A stretch of 63,697 bases of DNA. It comes from Paludibacteraceae bacterium (lineage in GTDB: Bacteria > Bacteroidota > Bacteroidia > Bacteroidales > Paludibacteraceae). This document shows positions 17,520 through 26,251 of this stretch, one piece after another. Made by a program: the position numbers and the translations under genes. How positions within the stretch are numbered: the first letter of the stretch is position 1; each line of letters opens with the position of its first letter. The DNA lies in the NCBI GenBank assembly GCA_024401495.1, contig JAKSKW010000009.1, positions 1-63,697 on the forward strand. The letters are read 5' to 3'. Under the pieces are notes generated by a model, which saw nothing but the letters and a program-made list of their open reading frames with translations, was not told the origin of the DNA and searched no databases.

Positions 17520-18452
17520 ATGGGAAAAATACAAATGTCAGATGAGGAATTCTGCAGCGAATATATAGCTTCTTTTGATGCCAGCCCAACCGACAATACA
17601 GGTTGTCTGATTGTAGTTGCATTATTTTTAATCCCCTTTTTTATATGTTTCGTTATAGTGTCATTGATAAAGCAAGACAAAGATATTTTTGCGGCAAGTG
17701 CAGTTTTAGGTTTATTGATAGTTCTAGCTCTACATCTTCCTGTCAGTGAATATATAAGAAAGCGAAATTTCTTAATAAAGGTGGGGCTAAATGAGAAACA
17801 GGCAAAACGTAGGTATGAATTTATAAAATATAAGAAACAGTACATGCCGTTGGTGCAGAGAATGTGTAGACTGAATATGCATCCGATATTGAAGCAATTA
17901 GACATGTTGAAATCATCATTCCGTTCTACCAGTGGTGTTTTGAGTGAATTTGTCTTTGAAAGGGAGTATACAGATGAAGATTTTGAGAATTCTATAGATG
18001 AGATAAAATACAAGTCCTTAGAAGAAAGAGACACAATAATGGAAATATTGTTTCAGATTGCTATCTTGGAAGACGGAATTCACGATGATGAATGGGATCT
18101 GTTGACGTCTATTATGGAGAGATTTTATTCAGATATAATTGATGATAATTATAAGAAGAGAAAAATAGAACCATTTATCACGAAATATACTCCGTTTCGC
18201 AGAAGTTTTGCCGACGATGCAAATGATAAGAAGACGGAAGAATCCCAACGTCGACTTGTACCACCGCATTTGAAACCATATTATGCTATTCTTGGCTTAG
18301 ATGATAATGCGACTGACAAGGATATCAAACAAGCTTATCATAATCTTGCGTTGCAGTATCATCCAGATTTGCTTAAGAATGCGGACCGAATTAAAGAGTG
18401 TGAGGCTAAGATGGCGAAGATTAATGAGGCTTACGAAAAAATCAGAGGATAG
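17520..18452 (+). CDS. Membrane protein with C-terminal J-domain, DjlA-like layout
   Basis: A 310-residue protein with two membrane segments at about 28-48 and 57-75. A helical middle (about 90-235) may be TerB-like. A C-terminal J-domain (about 250-310) carries the HPD motif at 281-283 (LQYHPDLLKN), which stimulates DnaK ATPase. The order membrane-TerB-J resembles DjlA, although DjlA usually has a single N-terminal anchor and a glycine-rich linker. The J-domain probably lies in the cytoplasm, recruiting DnaK to the inner membrane. Monocistronic by spacing. Confidence 0.75.
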   Translation: MGKIQMSDEEFCSEYIASFDASPTDNTGCLIVVALFLIPFFICFVIVSLIKQDKDIFAASAVLGLLIVLALHLPVSEYIRKRNFLIKVGLNEKQAKRRYEFIKYKKQYMPLVQRMCRLNMHPILKQLDMLKSSFRSTSGVLSEFVFEREYTDEDFENSIDEIKYKSLEERDTIMEILFQIAILEDGIHDDEWDLLTSIMERFYSDIIDDNYKKRKIEPFITKYTPFRRSFADDANDKKTEESQRRLVPPHLKPYYAILGLDDNATDKDIKQAYHNLALQYHPDLLKNADRIKECEAKMAKINEAYEKIRG

Positions 18453-18510
18453 TATTTGAATCTCTTTGCAATCCTTATTTGGAAGACAAATATTGATTTT
18501 GACAGAAATA

Positions 18511-18542
18511 ATTGTATTTCTGCGTTGGGGTGTGTATATTTG
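18511..18542 (+). promoter_or_regulatory. Promoter of the lipoprotein gene at 18592
   Basis: ATTG at 18511-18514 and TATATTTG at 18535-18542 are spaced by 20 bases. The -7 matches the phylum consensus TAnnTTTG exactly. The leader to the ATG is about 43 bases. Confidence 0.7.
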
Positions 18543-18591
18543 TAAATAAATTTATTAGGACAAACGGAAAAAAATAAAAAACCGAAATTTT

Positions 18592-19452
18592 ATGAATAAT
18601 TTGCTTAAAGTGTTGGCCTCATTTGTCGCTGTCGTAATGGCGACGTTGATGCATGTTTCTTGTAGTGACGACGATTTTGAAGAACCGGCAAACTACGATA
18701 TCGTTGGTAAGGTATTTGTACAATCATCTATAAATATCAAAGATGGAAACCATGAGGATAACACTACAGTATTGTGTTTCTATCCAGATAGTACTGTTGT
18801 GCGATACAATATGTTCTGCTATCTTATTGGTGATTATATCACTGTAACCGATTTGTCTGATACAGCTTCGTATAGAGTAGAAGGCAACGCAGTCACAATC
18901 CTAAGGCAGAGTGATACTTTGATCTCTACAATTACCGAGAGTGAGGATGTCACATATTTGCGTGTGCCAATGGATGGTTTGTACACATCTTCAGATATGA
19001 CTGTAAGAGGCAATATCCAACATTTTGAGAGAATCCACGATCACACATCTTTGGATCCGTTGATTAAGCCAGGCGACTCTTTGATTACTGTGGCTAAGGG
19101 GGATCGTTATGTGGCATGCATCGGTAATCGTTCTTATATAATGTCTATTGATTCGGTTTCGGGAAGCCACGAGACAGCCGATCAGTATGTCTCTTTTAGA
19201 GTCAATGGTATTCCAGGATCATTCTCAATGTCGGAGGCTGACGGAACTATTTATCTGATGAAATTTGGTTCAATGGGATGTGCTCCGATCGATAAGTCGA
19301 TGGCAGATATGAGTCCTAAAGACATTGTCTTTTCTCTTTGCTGCGACGGTTCTACTCCAAGCTGCACATTTATGTCTCCATCCTTGGATAAAAGTTTTGC
19401 AGGTGAGAAATTGCCAACACGTTTCGCAAAACTTAAAGATAAGATTTACTAG
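18592..19452 (+). CDS. Lipoprotein of unknown function, 286 aa
   Basis: The product has 286 residues with a lipobox HVSC and C24 as the lipid-bearing residue, followed by SDDDFEE, an acidic surface-export signal. The body reads as alternating strands (DIVGKVFVQSS, TTVLCFYPDSTVVRYN, ASYRVEGNAVTILRQ), suggesting a lipocalin-like or beta-sandwich fold, but no family is recognised. It has its own promoter and terminator and stands alone. Confidence 0.75.
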   Translation: MNNLLKVLASFVAVVMATLMHVSCSDDDFEEPANYDIVGKVFVQSSINIKDGNHEDNTTVLCFYPDSTVVRYNMFCYLIGDYITVTDLSDTASYRVEGNAVTILRQSDTLISTITESEDVTYLRVPMDGLYTSSDMTVRGNIQHFERIHDHTSLDPLIKPGDSLITVAKGDRYVACIGNRSYIMSIDSVSGSHETADQYVSFRVNGIPGSFSMSEADGTIYLMKFGSMGCAPIDKSMADMSPKDIVFSLCCDGSTPSCTFMSPSLDKSFAGEKLPTRFAKLKDKIY

Positions 19453-19477
19453 TTTTTTTAGACAAAAAATATCATTA

Positions 19478-19511
19478 ACGCATCGGCAGATTGTCGGTGC
19501 GTTTTTTTTTG
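19478..19511 (+). terminator. Terminator of the lipoprotein gene
   Basis: ACGCATCGGC (19478-19487) pairs with GTCGGTGCGT (19493-19502), with two G-T pairs, around AGATT. A run of eight or more T follows. Confidence 0.9.
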
Positions 19512-20012
19512 ATTGTATGCGAAAAAAATTGTATGATTCTTTTGCTCGCGTTTAAATCTCCGATGAATTCGTTAAAAATCTTTTTGTTTAAATTTTTCAC
19601 CACCTTCTTTGGTACGTTTTAATGCCTCGCTTATTCGTATAATTGCGATATTTGCCACGTGTGAACAAACACATTATATCTCTATCTAATACGCATTTAA
19701 TGCAGAAGGATTATGAAAGGATTTAATACATTGGTTTTTGCAACATTTCTGTCGGCTTCTCGTTTGATCGCAACTTCGCGACAAATGGAAGCCTTCGGCA
19801 GAGAATTGCTTATGAATAAGACTTTCAACAGCTTTTAATATTTGTAGATACGGTGCACTTGTGAATGCTTGGCCAGTCACAGGTGCAACCAATCTATCGA
19901 ATTGCTTTTTATAATTTGAACAATAATACCCAATAACAATACGCATTCTAATCAAAAAAGGTCTCGACAGTCCCGTCGCGACCTTTTTGTTTTTTGGGCA
20001 CTTGCAGTTATT
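19512..20012 (+). ncRNA. Non-coding interval with hairpin and bidirectional terminator; possible small RNA or 35-aa ORF
   Basis: No convincing gene is present in 500 bases. A -7-like GATATTTG lies at 19647-19654. A short open frame from ATG 19713 to TAA 19820 encodes 35 residues with an N-terminal hydrophobic stretch. A 10-bp hairpin GCACTTGTGA/TCACAGGTGC (19856-19865 with 19878-19887) follows. A terminator, GGTCTCGAC/GTCGCGACC (19960-19983), is flanked by A6 and T5 and so could work on both strands. Promoter-like box, structure and terminator together suggest a transcribed small RNA of roughly 330 nt. No known RNA family was recognised. Confidence 0.35.
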
Positions 20013-20083
20013 CAAAATGAGGATTGTTAAGGGCGGAACGCCCTAACTCTTCCCTAACGCGAGCCCGAAGGGCGAGCGTATAA
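20013..20083. repeat. MITE-like element core, inverted copy
   Basis: AATGAGGATTGTTAAGGGCGG through GAGCCCGAAGGGCGAGCGT is the reverse complement of the interior of the elements at 3103 and 15881. Its outer ends are decayed; only a weak ATTCAAAATGAGG remains of the terminal repeat. Confidence 0.7.
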
Positions 20084-20238
20084 AGAAAAAGCGTCTGTGA
20101 GAATCCAATGGTGTGCAAACGTACAAAACTAGAGGTGCATTCTTCTTTGTTAAGCGATTATTATTTTATGTTAATGTGATTTTGTAGTAAAATTTAATTT
20201 TGCGATCGTCAATAAAAGACGATAATGGAATGTCTGTT

Positions 20239-20282
20239 AGACGCACGTCCGTGAGAGACGCATGACCGTTCGTCTCTACGAG
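20239..20282. repeat. GTAGAGACG-family palindromes, two units in tandem
   Basis: A decayed unit AGACGCACGTCCGTG (20239-20253) is followed by AGAGACG (20254-20260) pairing with CGTCTCT (20271-20277), then ACGAG. It lies between a TAATTTTG -7 box at 20195-20202 and the GH43 start, so it would be in the leader of that transcript. Confidence 0.6.
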
Positions 20283-20321
20283 ATTCATATGAATTTAAAT
20301 TTGATAACTTAAATACTAGAC

Positions 20322-22358
20322 TTGATGAAAAACATTTTACTAACTGCTGCGGCTCTTATGACGTCGGCATCTATTTGGGCTGACAATCCGATCTTCCAGA
20401 CGGATTTCACTGCCGACCCTGCACCAGTGGTGATCGGTGACACTGTCTTTGTGTTCACTTCCCACGATGAGGATGGTGTGGATTACTTCACTATGAACCA
20501 GTGGAGAGTATTCTCTTCTGTCGACATGGTCAACTGGACTGACCGTGGTGTGCCGATGAAGAATAACGGTTTTGCTTGGGCTGACAAGGATGCTGCCTGG
20601 GCTTCACAGATGATTGAGAGAGACGGTAAGTATTACTTCTACGTTACTACTACATATAAAGGTCCGCGTGCTATCGGTGTGGCTGTGGCTGATCACCCTG
20701 CCGGACCTTATAAGGATGCTATCGGCAAACCACTTGTCGGACCAAACTGGGATTATATCGATCCTACTGTCTTCATCGACAACGGTCAGGCTTACTTGTT
20801 CTGGGGTAATCCAAAACTTTATTGGTGCAAGCTTAACAAGGATATGGTCTCTGTAAATGGTCAGGTGCATCAGACAAACCTTACTTCGGAATCTAATTAT
20901 AAGTATACAGAAGGTCCGTGGATCCACAAGCATAATAATCTTTATTATATGATCTACGCTTCTCATGGTGTGCCAGAGAAAATCTCATACTCTACAAGCA
21001 ACAGCATCGAAGGTCCGTGGACATCTCGTGGAATCATTCAGGAGGGTGGAAACAAGAATGAGGTTAATAATTTCGCCTTCACAATCCACTCCGGTGTGAT
21101 TGATTTCAAAGGTCATGCCTACTATTTCTACCACAACCAGAATCTACGTGGTGAGGAGGGGTACACTGGAGGCTTCACTCGTTCATGTTGCGTGGAGGAG
21201 TTTAATTATGGTGCCGACGGTTCAATCCCATTCATCCCTGCCACAAATCTTGGTGTGAAGAATGCAGTCAAGAATCTTGATCCATATTCAAGAGTGGAGG
21301 CTGAGACAAAGGCTTCGTCTCACGGATTGCGTATGGACTACAACGATAGAAACAACATCTTCGTGAAGGGAATCGACAAAGGTGATTTCATCAAGGTCCG
21401 TTCCGTCGACTTCGGTGAAGAGGGTGCATTCAAGTTCGTGGCATCCGTTCGTTGTGCTTCAGGAAAGGGAGGAACATTGGAAGTGCGTTTGGATAAAAAA
21501 GACGGTCAAATCGTCTCTTCTGTCAATGTGAACCCTACCAACAATGCTTGGACGGAGGTAGAGGCAGAGGTGATGAATGTCAGTGGTCTTCATGATATCT
21601 ACTTCACATTCTCTGGTTCCAACACAGATATGTTCGACTTCGACTACTGGTATTTTGTAGACCAGTCTCACAATATTCCTCAGACTCCATACAATGGTGA
21701 GGCTGCTGAGATCCCTGGTAAGATTCAGGCAGAGGAGTATGACCTTGGTGGTTCGGGTAAAGCCTACTATGATATGGACGGACAAAACCGTGGAGAGGCA
21801 TTCCGTAAAGATGGAGTCGACGTGTATAAATCAGATGAGGTCGACGGTTATGCTGTGGGCTACGCACAAAAAGGGGAGTGGCTTGAGTACACAGTCAACA
21901 TCAAGGTGGCTGACGAATATAAGATTCGTACTCGCTTGTCTACTGGAAATGATAATGCAGGAATCAAGCTTTATCTCGACGGTGAAGCAATCTCAGATTT
22001 CATCCAGACAGCGGACAACGGTGGAGAATGGGAGTCGTATTTGATTGCTGAGACTAAGACAACAAAAGTGTTGCCAGAAGGTGAGCATATTTTGAAACTT
22101 CAGATTGAAGGAGACTGGATCAACATCGACTGGATCGAATTCCTTGATAAAAACACTGATGTCTCAGAAATCGTGAGCACTCCAATCCTTAGCGGAGATT
22201 ATACTGTTTACAATGTCGACGGAAAGAGCGTCGGCACAATTAGCGTTAACAATTCCGTCGCACCAAAGGAATTCTTAAAAGCCAAAGGTTTTGAAAAAGG
22301 CATATATATTTTGAAATCTGCCGATGAAAAGGCAGGTGTTTCAGTGATTGTAGAATAA
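20322..22358 (+). CDS. Secreted GH43-type glycosidase with two CBM6-like modules
   Basis: The product has 678 residues with a signal peptide ending IWA|DN. Residues about 25-315 are a five-bladed GH43 propeller with expected acidic residues D32 (TADPAPV), D147 (DYIDPTVF) and E197 (TEGPWI). GH43 enzymes release arabinose or xylose from hemicellulose and pectin side chains. Residues about 322-446 and 464-612 are CBM6-like carbohydrate-binding modules; the second has EGEWLEY-like and NIDWIEF signatures. The last 65 residues resemble a type A sorting domain (GIYILKS). Only two bases separate it from the next gene, so the two form an operon. Exact specificity cannot be read. Confidence 0.85.
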   Translation: MMKNILLTAAALMTSASIWADNPIFQTDFTADPAPVVIGDTVFVFTSHDEDGVDYFTMNQWRVFSSVDMVNWTDRGVPMKNNGFAWADKDAAWASQMIERDGKYYFYVTTTYKGPRAIGVAVADHPAGPYKDAIGKPLVGPNWDYIDPTVFIDNGQAYLFWGNPKLYWCKLNKDMVSVNGQVHQTNLTSESNYKYTEGPWIHKHNNLYYMIYASHGVPEKISYSTSNSIEGPWTSRGIIQEGGNKNEVNNFAFTIHSGVIDFKGHAYYFYHNQNLRGEEGYTGGFTRSCCVEEFNYGADGSIPFIPATNLGVKNAVKNLDPYSRVEAETKASSHGLRMDYNDRNNIFVKGIDKGDFIKVRSVDFGEEGAFKFVASVRCASGKGGTLEVRLDKKDGQIVSSVNVNPTNNAWTEVEAEVMNVSGLHDIYFTFSGSNTDMFDFDYWYFVDQSHNIPQTPYNGEAAEIPGKIQAEEYDLGGSGKAYYDMDGQNRGEAFRKDGVDVYKSDEVDGYAVGYAQKGEWLEYTVNIKVADEYKIRTRLSTGNDNAGIKLYLDGEAISDFIQTADNGGEWESYLIAETKTTKVLPEGEHILKLQIEGDWINIDWIEFLDKNTDVSEIVSTPILSGDYTVYNVDGKSVGTISVNNSVAPKEFLKAKGFEKGIYILKSADEKAGVSVIVE

Positions 22359-22360
22359 AA

Positions 22361-24898
22361 ATGAAAATACCTTACTTACTATTTACTATGTTGGCTTGCT
22401 TCGTTAGCAATGCCAACGCAATTGATTTCCACGTCTCTCCAAGTGGCAACGATGCTTCAGAGGGTACGATGACTGCTCCCTTCAAGACTTTGGAGCAGGC
22501 TCAGCGCGCAGTGCGTGGAGTCAATAAATCAATGTCGGAAGATATCAACGTCTATCTTCATGAAGGCACATATCAGCTTACCAGCACTTTGCGTCTTTCC
22601 AATGCCGACGGTGGAACTAACGGACATTATGTCCGCTACAAAGCTGCTCCCGGTGAGACTCCGTTGGTGACGGGAGGTGTGCCAGTGAACGGATGGGAAC
22701 TTTACGACGCGGATAAGAATATCTGGTGTGTCAAAGGAGTGGAGAATAGATTCCGTCAACTTTATGTCAACGGTAAGAAAGCCATTCGAGCACGTCATCC
22801 TAATATCAAGGCTAATGGCGACCACTATTTCAACCGTCTTGCAAAGGTCGATACTTTCGGCAGAGCTTTCGACGTCTACACTGACCAGATCAAGAAACTT
22901 GAGAATATCAAGAAATCGGAGATCCATGTGATGGTGGCGTGGGCTGACCAGGTGCTTAGAATCGAGGATGTGAAGTATAATGGCAACACTTGCAAGATCA
23001 TCCCGCAGGATCCTGAACGTACTCGTCTGTTCCGTCGTGCATACCCAATGCTTGGAACTGCCTTCATGAGTAATCCTCCAAAACAGCAGTGCTACTATCT
23101 TGAGAATGACATGTCGCTATTGGATATGGCAGGAGAGTGGTATCTCGACGAGGATAAAAATACTCTTTATTATATGCCTCGTGAGGGTGAGGATATGACG
23201 ACGGCTAATGTCGTGGCTCCTAATCTTGAAACTTTGATACAAGTCGCTGGAGAAAGCACAAAGAACAAGGTGCAGAATATCTCATTCAGTGGAATCGTCT
23301 TCGCTCACACTAATTTCATGCGTCCGAGCAGAGAGGGTTTGCTTAATCTTCAAGCCGGACAGTATGCAGTGAAGGTGGAGGATAGAGGCTTTTTGAAATC
23401 TAATGAGTTTATGCTTTGGCATCCTAACGCTGGCGTGGAGGTGACAAACGCAAGCCGTGTCACTTTTGAAGATAATATCTTCACTCAGATGGCTGCGACT
23501 GGCCTCGATTTCACCTCTGGAACTAACGACACTCGTATTGAGGGAAATGTCTTCACTGAGATTGGAGGATCAAGCATCTCAATCGGCAAGTTTGCTCCGG
23601 ATTCATTGACAGAGATTCACAAAGGTTATAATCCATCAGATAAAGATGAAATCTGTACTCGCGACACGGTGAAGAACAACTACGTCCACAATACAACTAA
23701 TGAGATTCAGGGTGGAGTGCCGATTCTTGGTGGCTATCCGAGATATATTGTGATTGAGCACAACGAAGTGTCGTATGCCAATTACACAGGAATCTCCGTA
23801 GGTTTCGGTTGGACAAAGAACCAAACTGCGATGGATGGCAATAAGATCAACTATAACGAGATCCACCATATCGCAAGATTGCTTTGCGACGGTGCTGCCA
23901 TCTACACTCTTTCCAACCAAGGAAAGAATGGTCAGATTATGTACAACTATAGCCACGATATCAATGGCTCAAACTGGGCTGACTACTGGACTTGCCCAAT
24001 CTATCAGGACGAGGGAACGAGTGGATTCGAGATTGCTTATAACGTGGCTGTGAATGCTCCGAAGGGAACTGCCTGCAACCAGTGTGGCACTAATTATGCC
24101 CACGACAATGACGGAAGCGATAAAAACGTCATCAGCAATGCTGGTATTGAGGCAAAATACAGAGGCATAAAGAATAAGATGATTCCGTTGCCAAACTTTG
24201 CCGAAGCCATTCCACAGGAGCCGTACACCGTAGCGTTCACACTGCCTGGTAAGGTGGAGATGGAAGATTATGATTTAGGTGGACAGGGAATCGCCTACTA
24301 CGATAAGGATGTAGAGAATCAAGGCACACAGTATCGTAACGACGGAGTGGATATCGTCACAGTCGACTCAATCAGTGATGCCAAAGGTTTTGCAATCGGT
24401 TATACAAGTGAAGGCGAGTGGACAGAGTACACAATCAACGTGGAGAAATCGGCAGAGTATTTCTACAAGGCTCACGTCGCAAGTGGATTGGATTTCTCAA
24501 GTTTCATCATGATGGTCGACGGTACACAGATTGCCGACACCGTAAAGATACCACAGACCGCCAACTGGAACACCTACACTACAGTGAGTGGCAAGACATC
24601 GGAGATTACGTCGGGCGAGCATATCCTACGAATCAGAATCAGTGGAGCATACGCCAACATCGATTGGATTGCTTTTGCCGACACTAAGGAAGAACTTGGC
24701 GAGTTGACTGGTAATATCGACATTGTGGCAGAACCAACAGAAGCTACGGTGGTGGATATGATGGGACGACGCTTGGCTATAATCGTTGCTAGCAGCGACG
24801 TCGATGCGGCTAAACAAATAAAAGAGAAAGGATTACCTGCTGGAATTTACGCATTAAAATTCAGCAATGGTAAGACTCAGCTCATTATCATGAAATAA
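22361..24898 (+). CDS. Secreted right-handed beta-helix protein with CBM6, GH141-like
   Basis: The product has 845 residues with a signal peptide (1-20). FHVSPSGNDASEGT at about 23-36 and PFKTLEQAQRAVR open a DUF1565/parallel beta-helix domain to about residue 610. The arrangement resembles GH141 (fucosidases and xylanases acting on complex plant glycans), but I cannot confirm the family. A CBM6 (about 628-770, ending NIDWIAF) is a paralogue of that in the preceding gene. A C-terminal sorting domain ends GIYALKFSNG...LIIMK. Operon with the GH43 gene; together they may strip substituents from one polysaccharide outside the cell. Confidence 0.75.
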   Translation: MKIPYLLFTMLACFVSNANAIDFHVSPSGNDASEGTMTAPFKTLEQAQRAVRGVNKSMSEDINVYLHEGTYQLTSTLRLSNADGGTNGHYVRYKAAPGETPLVTGGVPVNGWELYDADKNIWCVKGVENRFRQLYVNGKKAIRARHPNIKANGDHYFNRLAKVDTFGRAFDVYTDQIKKLENIKKSEIHVMVAWADQVLRIEDVKYNGNTCKIIPQDPERTRLFRRAYPMLGTAFMSNPPKQQCYYLENDMSLLDMAGEWYLDEDKNTLYYMPREGEDMTTANVVAPNLETLIQVAGESTKNKVQNISFSGIVFAHTNFMRPSREGLLNLQAGQYAVKVEDRGFLKSNEFMLWHPNAGVEVTNASRVTFEDNIFTQMAATGLDFTSGTNDTRIEGNVFTEIGGSSISIGKFAPDSLTEIHKGYNPSDKDEICTRDTVKNNYVHNTTNEIQGGVPILGGYPRYIVIEHNEVSYANYTGISVGFGWTKNQTAMDGNKINYNEIHHIARLLCDGAAIYTLSNQGKNGQIMYNYSHDINGSNWADYWTCPIYQDEGTSGFEIAYNVAVNAPKGTACNQCGTNYAHDNDGSDKNVISNAGIEAKYRGIKNKMIPLPNFAEAIPQEPYTVAFTLPGKVEMEDYDLGGQGIAYYDKDVENQGTQYRNDGVDIVTVDSISDAKGFAIGYTSEGEWTEYTINVEKSAEYFYKAHVASGLDFSSFIMMVDGTQIADTVKIPQTANWNTYTTVSGKTSEITSGEHILRIRISGAYANIDWIAFADTKEELGELTGNIDIVAEPTEATVVDMMGRRLAIIVASSDVDAAKQIKEKGLPAGIYALKFSNGKTQLIIMK

Positions 24899-24962
24899 CC
24901 TTATTACAATTTATTTTTTGTCGGGGCTGGTTTTGGTAATCAAAATTCAGTCGTGATTCATT

Positions 24963-24996
24963 CCAATGGCCGGATATACTATAATCCGACCATTGG
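24963..24996. terminator. Bidirectional terminator between convergent genes
   Basis: CCAATGGCCGGAT (24963-24975) pairs with ATCCGACCATTGG (24984-24996) with one mismatch and an 8-base loop. It is flanked by T-rich sequence downstream. It sits between the + strand glycosidase operon and the - strand nuclease operon. Confidence 0.65.
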
Positions 24997-25048
24997 AGTT
25001 TATTCCTTTTGTTTCCGCTGGAAAATACTTAATGGAGAAAAGTGGGTT

Positions 25049-26239
25049 CTACAATTCTTCGTCATCATCTGGCAGTAGTTTCTTTAATTCTTCTTCTGGT
25101 GGTAGAAGTGCTTTAAGTTGGTCAACTGTAGTCTTGTATGTTGCAACTCCCATAGGATTGTTGTAACCTTGTATGACGAACTCCACGAAAGCCTTGTTTG
25201 CTTTCTTGCAGAGGATTATGCCTACAGATGGATTTTCATCTGGCAATTTTTCTTCTGCATCTAGAATGCGAAGATAGGCAGACAATTGTCCAAGGTAAGA
25301 TGGCTTGAACTTTCCTTTCTTCAATTCGATGACCACAAGGCTTCGTATAATACGATTATAGAATAATAAATCGATCCAACTGTCCTCTCCTAATTTATCG
25401 TAATGCACCTGATGCCCACGATAAGTGAACGCACGTCCAAAGTTCATGATGAAGTTCTTGATATTCATTACGATCTGCTTCTCTATAATACTTTCATCCA
25501 CATTCTCTGGATCCATTTCATCAATGTCCTCCACATTAATAAAATCAAGCAAGTAGGCATCCTTAAGAATCTTCAATGTTTGTAATGCTAATCGCTTATC
25601 TGGGATGGCTTTGAAGAAATTATTGGGCAATTCTTCTCGATGATTATAAACTCCTGCCTTCATCATTTCCTCAAGGTCATCGACTTTCAGACGCTGGTCA
25701 AATGCCAACTGAATATAGTACTTACGTTCGTCTAGTGACTTGACACGGCGAAGAATTGCCGAATGATGACTGAAACTGATATTGAGAAATGCTGTTAATG
25801 GAAAATCTTCGTATCCAGTTAACTGCAACGGAGATATTTCTTCTAATGTAGACTCATTATTCTGCAATTCGCTAATTCGGATTAGCGAATTATCTTTGTT
25901 TCGTTCATCTTGCATATTTTCGCTAATCGAAATTAGCGAATTTGATTCTAAGTATTTCCACTCCTCATAGAAGGTCCTCATAAGTTTTATCATACTTTCA
26001 GAGAACCCTTTGAGTCCTGGCATCTCGTATTTGAGTTGTTGGCTGATAATTGCAATAGCACCTGTTCCCCAGAATCCATTGCGCGAGTTCTGTGATACAT
26101 ACCTACCTATTCCATAATACAGAGCTAACTGCTCGTGGGTAATGGTTTGTGCTGCACGTGCTTGACTTTTTAGAATTGCTGCCTTGATGATACTTACAGC
26201 ATGTTGGTATCTGCTAATACTATTATCGTTTGTATTCAT
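25049..26239 (-). CDS. DUF1016/YhcG-family PD-(D/E)XK nuclease protein
   Basis: The product has 396 residues. The N-terminal DUF1016 domain (about 10-170) begins ISRYQHAVSIIKAAIL and includes YGIGRYVSQNSR and GTGAIAIISQQL. The C-terminal nuclease domain (about 220-375) has SWIDLLFYNRIIRSLVVIELK, giving D...ELK catalytic residues. Members occur near restriction systems and phage-defence islands; the biochemical role is unsettled. A linker at about residue 100-130 contains two related NSLIxIS segments encoded by DNA palindromes. The C-terminus is very acidic (DDDEEL). Second gene of a two-gene operon, 12 bases after its partner. Confidence 0.85.
   Translation of the reverse strand: MNTNDNSISRYQHAVSIIKAAILKSQARAAQTITHEQLALYYGIGRYVSQNSRNGFWGTGAIAIISQQLKYEMPGLKGFSESMIKLMRTFYEEWKYLESNSLISISENMQDERNKDNSLIRISELQNNESTLEEISPLQLTGYEDFPLTAFLNISFSHHSAILRRVKSLDERKYYIQLAFDQRLKVDDLEEMMKAGVYNHREELPNNFFKAIPDKRLALQTLKILKDAYLLDFINVEDIDEMDPENVDESIIEKQIVMNIKNFIMNFGRAFTYRGHQVHYDKLGEDSWIDLLFYNRIIRSLVVIELKKGKFKPSYLGQLSAYLRILDAEEKLPDENPSVGIILCKKANKAFVEFVIQGYNNPMGVATYKTTVDQLKALLPPEEELKKLLPDDDEEL
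25866..25940. repeat. Two palindromes inside the DUF1016 coding sequence
   Basis: AATTCGCTAAT (25866-25876) pairs exactly with ATTAGCGAATT (25881-25891) around TCGG. TTCGCTAAT (25919-25927) pairs exactly with ATTAGCGAA (25932-25940) around CGAA. Both are in frame and encode NSLIRIS and NSLISIS, so they look like in-frame copies of one short palindromic unit. Confidence 0.85.
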
Positions 26240-26251
26240 AACTTTTTATTG

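Noticed and set aside
19686..20015. Reverse-strand open frame of 109 codons in the non-coding interval
   Set aside because: It crosses the terminator hairpin at 19960-19983, has no promoter or signal and shows no domain; better explained as chance.
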